Source of the DNA: Treponema sp.
GTDB taxonomy: Bacteria; Spirochaetota; Spirochaetia; Treponematales; Treponemataceae
Direction of reading: 5' to 3'
DNA length: 64,000 bases
Assembly: GCA_016281495.1 (NCBI GenBank)
Contig: JAEEIU010000002.1
Coordinates: 1 to 64,000, forward strand
Shown here: piece after piece, positions 34,712-42,377 of the stretch
How positions within the stretch are numbered: the stretch's first letter is position 1
Layout of the letters: the number at the start of each line of letters is the position of its first letter
The notes under the pieces: generated by a model
What the model saw: only the letters and a program-made list of their open reading frames with translations
Database searches by the model: none
Told to the model about the DNA's origin: nothing
Made by a program: the position numbers and the translations under genes

Positions 34712-36250
34712 ATGGCAATTGATAAATGGGAAATCGTAATCGGATGTGAGATTCACACTCAGCTTCTGACAAAGACAAAGGCATTCTGTGCATGCGAAAA
34801 TCGTTATGGTGGAATGCCCAACACCCGCGTATGTCCTGTATGCCTTGGACTGCCAGGTGCAATGCCCCGCATAAGCAAGGGATATGTTGAGCTGGGAGCG
34901 GTTGCCGGACAGGCACTCAACTGCAACATCGCACGCTTTACCAAATTCGACCGCAAGCACTACTTTTATCCGGACTTGACCAAGGGCTATCAGATTACCC
35001 AGTACGACATCCCTTTGTGTACGGACGGCCATGTGGACCTTCCCATGTCAAAGCTTCCCAAGGATCAGCAGGTTGGCGGTGAAAAATGCAGGACAAAGAA
35101 CTTTATCGGAGACGACTGCATCATCGACAACGGAAAATACCGCCGCGTCAGGGTTGAACGCATCCATCTTGAAGAGGACGTAGGAAAATCTCTCCACCTT
35201 CCCGGACAGCACTCTTACATCGACTACAACCGCTCGGGAACACCGCTTATAGAAATCGTAACCAAGCCGGACATGACAAGCCCGGAGGAAGCCGCCCTCT
35301 TTATGGAAACCGTACAGGAAATCCTCCGCTACGTAAAGGTGACCAATGGCAACCTGGAAGAAGGAAACATGAGGTGTGACGCCAACATCAACCTGAATGT
35401 GTGGGAAGACGGAAAGCTCTACCACACTCCTATCAGCGAAATCAAAAACCTGAACTCATTCCGTGTCATCCGTGACGCATGTACATACGAGGCCAAAAGG
35501 CAGCTTGAAGAATTCATCAACGACAGGCAGGAATTCAATCCGGGATTCAAGGTAACCATGGGTTGGGACGAAGCCAAGCAGCAGACAGTTGTTCAGCGTA
35601 CCAAAAACTCATTTGTTGACTACCGCTTTGTAGTTGAGCCGGACATCAAGCCGTTCTCAGTCAGCGATGAACTTGTTAACCGTGCAGGCTCAAGGGTTGG
35701 TGAACTTCCAGAGGCAAAGAGGAACAGGTTCAAGAAGGAATACGGACTATCTGACTTTGACGTGGAAACCCTTACTTCCACACGCGAGCTTTCACTTTGG
35801 TTTGAGGATGCCGCAAAGGGTGCCAAGGACGTTAAGAAGGTTGCCAACTGGATTCTTGCAGAACTCCTTGCCGTTTTGAACGAAAAGAACGAAACGATTG
35901 ACGACGTAAAGATAACTCCCGCACACATCACCGAACTTGTAAACATCATCGCGGAAGGTAAAATCTCCGGCGCACAGGGAAAGACAGTTTTTGCCGAAAT
36001 GCTTGAGACAAACAAGATGCCGTCCGAAATCATAAAGGAAAAGGGTCTGGAAGTTGTAAGCGACAACAGTGCCATCGAAGCGATAGTGGACAAGGTTATA
36101 GAAGCCAACCCCAAGGCAATCGAGGACTTCAAGAGCGGAAAGACAAACGTTATCGGCTGGCTTACGGGTCAGGTAATGAAGGAATCCAAGGGCAAGGCTA
36201 ACCCAAAGATGGCTTCAGAGCTTGTAAACAAAAAGCTTTCAAGCCTTTAA
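34712..36250 (+). CDS. gatB: Asp/Glu-tRNA amidotransferase subunit GatB
   Basis: The 512-residue protein binds the misacylated tRNA and, with ATP, activates its side-chain carboxylate. It shows the N-terminal IGCEIHTQLLTKTKAFC and CPVCLGLPGAMP motifs, the HLEEDVGKSLH and DYNRSGTPLIEIVT segments, EGNMRCDANI, and a C-terminal tRNA-binding YqeY-like tail. A GGAGG ribosome site and an independent promoter are present, so it is expressed separately from gatCA. Confidence 0.95.
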   Translation: MAIDKWEIVIGCEIHTQLLTKTKAFCACENRYGGMPNTRVCPVCLGLPGAMPRISKGYVELGAVAGQALNCNIARFTKFDRKHYFYPDLTKGYQITQYDIPLCTDGHVDLPMSKLPKDQQVGGEKCRTKNFIGDDCIIDNGKYRRVRVERIHLEEDVGKSLHLPGQHSYIDYNRSGTPLIEIVTKPDMTSPEEAALFMETVQEILRYVKVTNGNLEEGNMRCDANINLNVWEDGKLYHTPISEIKNLNSFRVIRDACTYEAKRQLEEFINDRQEFNPGFKVTMGWDEAKQQTVVQRTKNSFVDYRFVVEPDIKPFSVSDELVNRAGSRVGELPEAKRNRFKKEYGLSDFDVETLTSTRELSLWFEDAAKGAKDVKKVANWILAELLAVLNEKNETIDDVKITPAHITELVNIIAEGKISGAQGKTVFAEMLETNKMPSEIIKEKGLEVVSDNSAIEAIVDKVIEANPKAIEDFKSGKTNVIGWLTGQVMKESKGKANPKMASELVNKKLSSL

Positions 36251-36299
36251 GATTGATTTTTTATTGAAATTTGTTTAAAATATAGAGGTAGGATAATTT

Positions 36300-37010
36300 A
36301 TGTTAAGGTTCATAGTTACATTTCTTATTTCTATACCTTCCATCCTCACGCTGGTATGGAAGACAAATTATATAATGGCGCATCAGGATGAGTACAGCGA
36401 ACAGGACAGGTATGACTTCATCAGATATTTCGCCGCAAAGCTAAAGAAAAACGCACACATCAAAACCCACGTATTCGGGCTTGAAAACCTTCCAAAAGAA
36501 GGCGGATACATCATGTTCCCAAACCATCAGGGAAAATACGACGCAATCGGAATCATGGATGCCCACGAAAAACCTCTGTCCATTGTCGTTGACGCAAAAA
36601 GGTCTAAGCTGCTGCTTGTTGATCAGACGGTCAGGGTTCTGGACGGCGTAAGGCTTGACGGAAGTTCAATGAGGAACCAGATTGAAGGCATGAACAAAAT
36701 CTGGCGTGAAGTAAAGAACGGAAGGCGCTACATCATCTTCCCTGAGGGCGGATACAAGAACAACCGCAACAATGTTCAGGAATTCAAGCCGGGTGCATTC
36801 AAGTGTGCAATCAAGGCAAAAAGCCCCATTGTTCCTGTTGCACTCATAGACTCATGGAAACCGTTCACATTGAATTCGCTAAGGACAGTGGAAACCCAGA
36901 TTCATTTTCTGGAACCGTTGAATTATGACGATTACAAGGATTTGAACACACAGCAGATTGCCGACCAGGTGCGGGCTTCCATCGTTAACAAAATAGCCGC
37001 ATGCCTGTAA
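36300..37010 (+). CDS. 1-acylglycerol-3-phosphate acyltransferase-like protein
   Basis: The 236-residue PlsC-type protein has a short N-terminal hydrophobic helix, the acceptor motif FPNHQGKYDA (variant of NHxxxxD) and the FPEGGYKNN block (variant of EGTR). It probably acylates lysophosphatidate during phospholipid synthesis at the membrane. The two-residue divergence from consensus in the second motif could mean a different acceptor. GAGGTAGGA precedes the ATG. It is followed by a HAD phosphatase gene 17 nt later. Confidence 0.8.
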   Translation: MLRFIVTFLISIPSILTLVWKTNYIMAHQDEYSEQDRYDFIRYFAAKLKKNAHIKTHVFGLENLPKEGGYIMFPNHQGKYDAIGIMDAHEKPLSIVVDAKRSKLLLVDQTVRVLDGVRLDGSSMRNQIEGMNKIWREVKNGRRYIIFPEGGYKNNRNNVQEFKPGAFKCAIKAKSPIVPVALIDSWKPFTLNSLRTVETQIHFLEPLNYDDYKDLNTQQIADQVRASIVNKIAACL

Positions 37011-37027
37011 AGATCCGGGTAAATTGA

Positions 37028-37681
37028 ATGAAAATCTACCGCATTCCTCAAAACCTTAAAACAATCCTCTTTGACATTGACGGAACCCTTTACACGAACA
37101 ATGCATGGGTTCTGGAGCAGGTGGACATTCAGGTAAGGCATTATGCCCACATCAGCGGAATAAGCGAGGATGCAGCCCGAGAAAAAATCAGGAATTTCAG
37201 GAAGAAATGGGCGGCAGAACATGACGGGAAAAAAATCAGCCTTGGAAACACCTTTGTCCATCTGGGCATTCCGGTTAAAACCAGTGTTGAATGGAGGAGC
37301 ATGCTTCTTGAGCCGTCACGCTATCTTTCTCCCGATCCAAAACTTAGGGTTGAGCTTGAAGCCCTTAAAGAAAAATATCATCTGATCTGCGTAACGAACA
37401 ATTCAATTTTTGCCGCACAAAAAACACTAAAGACAATTGGAGTTGAAGACCTGCTTACAGACATAATCGGCCTTGATTCATGCTGGAAGTCAAAACCCGA
37501 CAAGGCGATTCTTGAACTTGCTGTTGAACACGGACAGTGCAGTGCAGAAGAATGTCTTTCCATCGGAGACAGATATGACATTGATTTGGACATGCCCCTC
37601 ACTATGGGAATGGGAGGCATACTTGTGGATGGGGTTGAGGACATCTACGGCTTGCATTCAATTCTTGACGGCAAATCTTGA
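37028..37681 (+). CDS. HAD-family hydrolase
   Basis: The 217-residue HAD phosphatase has motif I DIDGTLYTNN, motif II in VTNNS, a lysine in WKSKPD and motif IV GDRYDIDLD, arranged like pyrimidine-5'-nucleotidase/phosphoglycolate phosphatase relatives. Substrate is unknown. It is cotranscribed with the PlsC-like gene and converges on trkH with only 8 bp between stop codons. Confidence 0.82.
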   Translation: MKIYRIPQNLKTILFDIDGTLYTNNAWVLEQVDIQVRHYAHISGISEDAAREKIRNFRKKWAAEHDGKKISLGNTFVHLGIPVKTSVEWRSMLLEPSRYLSPDPKLRVELEALKEKYHLICVTNNSIFAAQKTLKTIGVEDLLTDIIGLDSCWKSKPDKAILELAVEHGQCSAEECLSIGDRYDIDLDMPLTMGMGGILVDGVEDIYGLHSILDGKS

Positions 37682-37689
37682 AGATTCCA

Positions 37690-39159
37690 CTACTTTTTCC
37701 AGAACGACGGAGTAAAGAAGATTATCATCGTATAGAATTCAAGACGGCCTGTCAGCATGATGAAGCTGTACCACCATTTTACCCCTGCAGGTAGCCATCC
37801 GTAATTGCATGCAGGACCAAGCATTCCAAATCCAGGACCGATGTTTCCAATCATGCTGAGTGCACCCGTAAACGAAGTGAATACATCCATTTTTCCAAGG
37901 CAACCGACAAAGGTTGTGATGAAAATCAGGCACAGATAGACAAAGAAGAACGAAACGACGGTATAACCCAAATCCTTTTTGACAGGCTGTTTGTTGAGCC
38001 GCAAAGTGAATACCCCATGAGGATGGAGCATGCGGAGGATTTCGTTTTTGGCAATCTTATACAAAACAACCCAGCGTATGACCTTTACGCCTCCGGAAGT
38101 TGATCCTGCACTACCACCGATAAAGAACAGCATAAGTATTATGACCTGGCTTGCAGTTGACCATGTGGTAAAGTCATCAGTTGCAAAACCTGTTGTAGAA
38201 GTAATCGACATTGTCTGGAATGAAGAATACCTTAGCGACTGGAAGAACCCGCCGTATTTGCCCATCTCAAACAGTGTTATCAAAATCATGGCAGTAAAGC
38301 AGATTCCGATGTAGGCCTTTAATTCCGAATTGTCCTTTATGTCCGTAAAGTTTCTTTTTATAAGTGAATAATAGAGCGAAAAGTTTATTCCCGCAAGGAA
38401 CATGAACACGGTGATGATCACATCAATAGCAACGGAATTGTATCCACCGATGCTTGCGTTCCTGGTGGAAAAACCTCCAGTTCCCAAAGTTGCAAGGGCA
38501 TGACACAATGCATCATACAGGGACATTCCCGCAACCTTAAGCAAAACGAATTCAAGCACGGTAAATCCCAGGTACATGAACCAAAGCCATTTTGCGGTAT
38601 CCGTAATCTTTGCAGTAAGCTTTCCCTTTTCAGGTCCTGTAGTTTCCGCCTTGATCAGCTGGAATCCACCGACCCCAAGAATCGGAAGGAGAGCCACAGT
38701 CAAGGCCACAATTCCCATACCGCCAAGCCAGTGGGTAGTACATCTCCACAGGTTTATGCTGTAGGTATATGGTATCTGTTCAATTTCACTAAGGATGGTC
38801 GCACCCGTTGTGGAAAATCCTGATGCACTTTCAAAAAATGCGTCGGTAAAGCTTGGAATCGCACGGCTGAACCACATCGGAAGGGCACCAAACAAACTCA
38901 CGGAAACCCATGCAAGGGCAACGACAACAAATGAGGCACGTGTGGAAAGAACGGACCTCTTACCCTTTCCTGCAAAAAAGAAGATTCCGCCAAGGACAAA
39001 ACTTACAATCATTGGAATCACAAACGCGGGCAATACCTTTGTCTCTCCATGGACCACAGCTGAAACTATCGGAAACAAAAATGCAAGACCTACAATCGCA
39101 AGAATCAAAAATGTAATACGAAACACCGTAAAAACGACGGACGCCTTATTCTTTTCCAC
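37690..39159 (-). CDS. trkH: Trk-type potassium uptake channel subunit TrkH
   Basis: The 489-residue membrane protein has four pore-loop units of the TrkH/KtrB superfamily: TTGATILSEIEQ, ATLGTGGFSTRNAS, TSTTGFATDDFT and GNIGPGFGMLGPA. The selectivity-filter glycines are present. It moves K across the inner membrane with its regulatory partner TrkA, encoded upstream with a 14-nt overlap on the minus strand. The gene is the distal member of the trkAH operon. Confidence 0.93.
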   Translation of the reverse strand: MEKNKASVVFTVFRITFLILAIVGLAFLFPIVSAVVHGETKVLPAFVIPMIVSFVLGGIFFFAGKGKRSVLSTRASFVVVALAWVSVSLFGALPMWFSRAIPSFTDAFFESASGFSTTGATILSEIEQIPYTYSINLWRCTTHWLGGMGIVALTVALLPILGVGGFQLIKAETTGPEKGKLTAKITDTAKWLWFMYLGFTVLEFVLLKVAGMSLYDALCHALATLGTGGFSTRNASIGGYNSVAIDVIITVFMFLAGINFSLYYSLIKRNFTDIKDNSELKAYIGICFTAMILITLFEMGKYGGFFQSLRYSSFQTMSITSTTGFATDDFTTWSTASQVIILMLFFIGGSAGSTSGGVKVIRWVVLYKIAKNEILRMLHPHGVFTLRLNKQPVKKDLGYTVVSFFFVYLCLIFITTFVGCLGKMDVFTSFTGALSMIGNIGPGFGMLGPACNYGWLPAGVKWWYSFIMLTGRLEFYTMIIFFTPSFWKK

Positions 39160-40591
39160 TGAAGTTCTCCACTATTTTTTTGTCACCGATTTTTTCTATC
39201 AAGACAAGATGGTCACCGACATTAAAGACAGTATCACCGTTTGGAAGCTGATATCCTGTGCTACCCGGCTTTTTTATCAGGAGCATGAGGAATTCTCCCG
39301 GACGTGCAACTTCCTTTAGGGATTTTCCAAGATACTTGCTTTTAGAAGGAATGTCACATTCAACAATCTCAAACTCACCGGAAGACAGGGTATGAACATC
39401 GGTTACGTTCTTTCCGCGCAGATGGCTCATGATGCTGTCTACAACGGTATCACGTATTGGAACGGTAACATCAACACCAAGCCTCTGGGCAATATCCGTG
39501 AATGTAGAATTCGTTATGAGGGCGATTGTATTCTTTACGCCAATTGACTCAAAGTATGCGGCAACAACCATATTCATCTCGTGGTTGTGGGTTACGCAGA
39601 TTGCAAGGTTGAATTTGTCAAGGCCTTCTTCCTCAATGAAGCTTTCGTCGGTAATGTCCGCACAGAAAACCTTTGCATCAGGGAATTTTTCGATGGCAGC
39701 ATCACAAAGCTCGTTGTCCTTGTCTACAATAACAAAATCCTGGGTTACACTCTTCTGGTTCTTTTTTCCACCAAAAAGCTTCCTCAAAACTGTTGTCTGC
39801 CTGTGCTGAACAAGACGCTCTGCAACAAGCGTTCCGATTTTGCCTGCGCCAACCATTACGACTTTCTTGATGTTCTTTTTACCGGAACCACAAAGTTCAA
39901 GGAGTGTATTCATATTGTCGCGGTGTGCAAGAACTCCGATTGAATCCCCCGCGTGAAGTACGGTGTCACCAGCAGGAAGCGATGCCCCACCCTTGTCTTT
40001 ATCAACAAAAACAACAATAAGCTTGCATTCGGTCAGGGTACGGATGTTCTTGATTACAATTCCGTCCATCTGGCTGCCTGGTGCTATCTGAACGGTTGAA
40101 AGCTCATATTCTCCGTCACCAAGTGGAACTACATCGGAAACTCCATGTTCAACTGCGGTAACTATTGCTTCTGCAGCCTCTACGTCCGGATGGATCATGT
40201 AGTCTATTCCATACAGAGGCCTGTGGTTGTTTGCAAAAGTTTCGGCATGATGTTTGGCGGCCTCATTTGTATTCACGTAATAGGCATAATTCCGCACGCG
40301 CGCAATCTTGAGCACATTGGGATAAACCGCATCCACAAGGGAACAGGTAATCATGTTTATCTCATCGTTTTCAGTTACGGCAACCAATGCATCCGCATTT
40401 TGAATTCCCGCATCCTCAAGATTGTTCAGGTTGTTACCGTCTGCCTGAATTACAGTACAGTCCAGCATGTTCCTTGCATGGCGCACGGTATCCTCATCGT
40501 TCTCCAGAATGGTTACGATATTCTTTTCTTCTATAAGCCTTTTTGCCAGCTGTACACCCGTAAAGCCGGCACCAACAATTACAATGTTCAT
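39146..40591 (-). CDS. trkA: Trk potassium uptake regulatory subunit TrkA
   Basis: The 481-residue protein has two RCK units. The N-terminal NAD(H)-binding fold shows VGAGFTGVQLAKRL (GxGxxG) and a second VGAGKIGTLVAERL near residue 248, each followed by a TrkA-C domain. It gates TrkH in response to nucleotides. It starts 6 nt after a perfect -10 box and has no ribosome site, so its mRNA is probably leaderless. It overlaps trkH by 14 nt. Confidence 0.93.
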   Translation of the reverse strand: MNIVIVGAGFTGVQLAKRLIEEKNIVTILENDEDTVRHARNMLDCTVIQADGNNLNNLEDAGIQNADALVAVTENDEINMITCSLVDAVYPNVLKIARVRNYAYYVNTNEAAKHHAETFANNHRPLYGIDYMIHPDVEAAEAIVTAVEHGVSDVVPLGDGEYELSTVQIAPGSQMDGIVIKNIRTLTECKLIVVFVDKDKGGASLPAGDTVLHAGDSIGVLAHRDNMNTLLELCGSGKKNIKKVVMVGAGKIGTLVAERLVQHRQTTVLRKLFGGKKNQKSVTQDFVIVDKDNELCDAAIEKFPDAKVFCADITDESFIEEEGLDKFNLAICVTHNHEMNMVVAAYFESIGVKNTIALITNSTFTDIAQRLGVDVTVPIRDTVVDSIMSHLRGKNVTDVHTLSSGEFEIVECDIPSKSKYLGKSLKEVARPGEFLMLLIKKPGSTGYQLPNGDTVFNVGDHLVLIEKIGDKKIVENFSGKE

Positions 40592-40597
40592 AATTTC

Positions 40598-40627
40598 ATT
40601 ATACCATAAAATTAAAGATTACTTCAA
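40598..40627 (-). promoter_or_regulatory. trkAH promoter, TTGAAG-N18-TATAAT (minus strand)
   Basis: On the minus strand TTGAAG at 40627-40622 and TATAAT at 40603-40598 are spaced by 18 nt. The -10 ends 6 nt before the trkA ATG. Confidence 0.6.
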
Positions 40628-40640
40628 GAATAATGACAGA

Positions 40641-40669
40641 TTGACATCAATTCATTTTTATGGGATATT
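40641..40669 (+). promoter_or_regulatory. Promoter, TTGACA-N17-GATATT
   Basis: A consensus TTGACA at 40641-40646 and GATATT at 40664-40669 with 17-nt spacing precede the GH16 gene, which has GAGGTGG as ribosome site. It is divergent from the trkAH promoter. Confidence 0.55.
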
Positions 40670-40686
40670 TTTTTTGAGGTGGTATT

Positions 40687-41493
40687 ATGAAGATTTTGAA
40701 AATTTCCGCATTTGCATGTCTTTCTCTCGTCATGCTTTTGGTCTGTTCATGCAAGGAAAAGGATGGCGCATTTGTCCCCGAAGGATATTCACTTGTGTGG
40801 TCAGATGAATTTGATGTGGACGGAGCCCCCAACAAGGAAGACTGGGATTATTCACTTGGCGGCGGTGGCTGGGGAAATGGAGAGCTGCAGAAATACACTG
40901 ACTCAAGGGATAATTCTTACATAAAGGACGGTCATCTTGCCATTGTGGCCCTCAAGGAAGGAAGCAAATGGACAAGCGCAAGGCTTAAGACCCAGTACAA
41001 GCATTCATGGACATACGGATATTTCGAGATAAAGGCAAAGCTGCCAACAGGAGTGGGAACATGGCCTGCAATTTGGATGATGCCGGAATTTGACAAGCAT
41101 GGCGGATGGCCACGCTCAGGAGAAATAGACATCATGGAATCTGTGGGCTTTGATCCGGACAGGATTCACACAACTGCGCACACTGGAGCCTACAACCACA
41201 AGAAAAACACCCAGAAGAACAACAACGACATAATCAAAAATACCACGACAAAATATCATGTCTACGCAATTGAATGGACCGAAGAATACATACAGTGGTT
41301 TGTTGACGGAAAGCCTTTCTTCAAGTTCGACAAATTGAGCGATGATTCCGAGGAATGGCCGTTTGACCACAATTTCTACATGATTCTGAACGTAGCTATA
41401 GGCGGAAGCTGGGGCGGTCAGGAAGGTGTTGCAAAAGACCTGGAAAAGGCGGAGATGGACATAGATTACGTAAGGGTTTACCAGAAAAACTGA
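40687..41493 (+). CDS. GH16 beta-glucanase lipoprotein (laminarinase-like)
   Basis: The 268-residue product has a lipobox LLVCSC at the signal end and a single GH16 domain. The catalytic block RSGEIDIMESVG has nucleophile E146, D148 and acid/base E151. The opening LVWSDEFDVDGAPNKEDWDY and the TAHTG and ATKYHVYAIEWTEE-like segments match endo-1,3(4)-beta-glucanases. It hydrolyses laminarin or lichenin-type glucans outside the cell, fitting a fibre-rich or gut habitat. Confidence 0.92.
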   Translation: MKILKISAFACLSLVMLLVCSCKEKDGAFVPEGYSLVWSDEFDVDGAPNKEDWDYSLGGGGWGNGELQKYTDSRDNSYIKDGHLAIVALKEGSKWTSARLKTQYKHSWTYGYFEIKAKLPTGVGTWPAIWMMPEFDKHGGWPRSGEIDIMESVGFDPDRIHTTAHTGAYNHKKNTQKNNNDIIKNTTTKYHVYAIEWTEEYIQWFVDGKPFFKFDKLSDDSEEWPFDHNFYMILNVAIGGSWGGQEGVAKDLEKAEMDIDYVRVYQKN

Positions 41494-41558
41494 TTCACGC
41501 GTAACCTGAGTTCAATCTGATTGTTTTAGCTATAAGAGCAAAAATTTTAAGGAAGGGT

Positions 41559-42053
41559 ATGTATCAATTTATGAAAAAATGGTACACTAGAAAAATGAAA
41601 GATTCAAGATTTATTGGAAAAAGATTAGTTAAACTCACATTCGTATCCGTATTTGTCCTGTCAGCTTTCATGGCAGTATCATGTACTTCAATTCCGGAAA
41701 CAGTTCCTGATGACGCACACCAGCTAATTCAGCTTGCACAAAACGCAACTGACCAGGGAAACACAAAGCTTGCACGCTATTACTATGAGCAGCTTTTGGA
41801 AAAGCACGGAAACGAAGCGGACATTTACATCGAGGCAAATTTCGAGCTTGCCCATCTTGACATCAAGAATAAGAATTACGATGACGCTGTTCCACGTTTG
41901 GATCAGATTCTTCTGATATATGACAGTGTGGCACCTGGTGTTCTCCCAGGCAAATTCAAGAAGCTTGCGGCCATTGATCTGGCAAAAATACCGGAAGAGG
42001 AAGCTGCAAGAATCAGGGCAGAAAAACAGGCGGCACAGACCACACAGCAGTAA
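41559..42053 (+). CDS. TPR-like lipoprotein
   Basis: The 164-residue product has an extended N-region, a signal helix and lipobox MAVSC near residue 42. The mature part contains two or more TPR-like helix pairs (LIQLAQNATDQGNTKLARYYYEQLL, YIEANFELAHLDIKNKNYDDA). AAGGAAGGG favours the first ATG, though 41571 or 41595 are also possible. It may assist an envelope complex; no partner is evident. Confidence 0.75.
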   Translation: MYQFMKKWYTRKMKDSRFIGKRLVKLTFVSVFVLSAFMAVSCTSIPETVPDDAHQLIQLAQNATDQGNTKLARYYYEQLLEKHGNEADIYIEANFELAHLDIKNKNYDDAVPRLDQILLIYDSVAPGVLPGKFKKLAAIDLAKIPEEEAARIRAEKQAAQTTQQ

Positions 42054-42065
42054 AAGACATCATAC

Positions 42066-42094
42066 TTGACACAGGCGTGGGTTTTTGATATTAT
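42066..42094 (+). promoter_or_regulatory. tRNA-Cys promoter, TTGACA-N17-TATTAT
   Basis: Consensus TTGACA at 42066-42071 and TATTAT at 42089-42094 with 17-nt spacing. The tRNA begins 14 nt after the -10. Confidence 0.75.
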
Positions 42095-42107
42095 TTTTAC
42101 ATTATTT

Positions 42108-42179
42108 GGCGTCTTACCCAAGCGGTAAGGGACAGGTCTGCAAAACCTTCATGCGGCGGTTCGATTCCGCCAGACGCCT
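42108..42179 (+). tRNA. tRNA-Cys(GCA)
   Basis: The acceptor stem GGCGTCT (42108-42114) pairs with AGACGCC (42172-42178), and the discriminator base is T, as expected for tRNA-Cys. The anticodon loop CTGCAAA carries GCA, and the T arm is GGCGG-TTCGATT-CCGCC. The outermost anticodon-stem pair is C-T mismatched. No CCA is encoded. A terminator follows directly. Confidence 0.92.
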
Positions 42180-42183
42180 TAGA

Positions 42184-42217
42184 GGGGCTGTTTTAGGAAT
42201 ACTTGGCAGCCCTTTTT
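42184..42217 (+). terminator. Terminator after tRNA-Cys
   Basis: GGGCTG (42185-42190) pairs with CAGCCC (42207-42212) and is followed by five T residues, ending the tRNA transcript. Confidence 0.75.
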
Positions 42218-42227
42218 GTTTTTTAAA

Positions 42228-42328
42228 TCAGGGGCATGCAGCTTTTTAACGGGCCGCTGCTCCTTAACAGGTTGTATTGCCAAGCAGCAACCTGAAGCAT
42301 TACCGGTGACGGTTTTGCACATATATTT
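42228..42328 (+). promoter_or_regulatory. Structured, switch-like leader RNA candidate
   Basis: The segment contains competing stems. GCTGC(T) at 42256-42261 can pair either with GCAGC at 42238-42242 or with AGCAGC at 42283-42288, while CAGGTTG (42268-42274) pairs perfectly with CAACCTG (42288-42294). A short hairpin ACCG-GTGA-CGGT at 42302-42313 has a GNRA-type loop. This is followed by a terminator just before the next gene, an attenuator-like layout. It matches no riboswitch class I recognise. Confidence 0.4.
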
Positions 42329-42358
42329 GCCGGCTACATTTTGTGGTCGGCTTTTTTT
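42329..42358 (+). terminator. Terminator/attenuator upstream of the gene at 42378
   Basis: GCCGGCTAC (42329-42337) and GTGGTCGGC (42343-42351) form a 9-bp stem with two G-U pairs, followed by seven T residues. It ends 19 nt before the ATG of the next gene, so it may be an attenuator rather than a gene end. Confidence 0.75.
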
Positions 42359-42377
42359 GTACACGGCGGGAGAAAAG

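Noticed and set aside
42256-42294. H-type pseudoknot formed by the GCTGCT/AGCAGC and CAGGTTG/CAACCTG stems
   Set aside because: The two 3' strands share one base and leave no linking loop, so both stems cannot form together; they are better read as alternatives.
42228-42328. Possible 4.5S SRP RNA
   Set aside because: The segment has CAGG and AGCAGC near each other, as in the SRP RNA core, but the GGAA tetraloop stem and the flanking complementary arms are absent.
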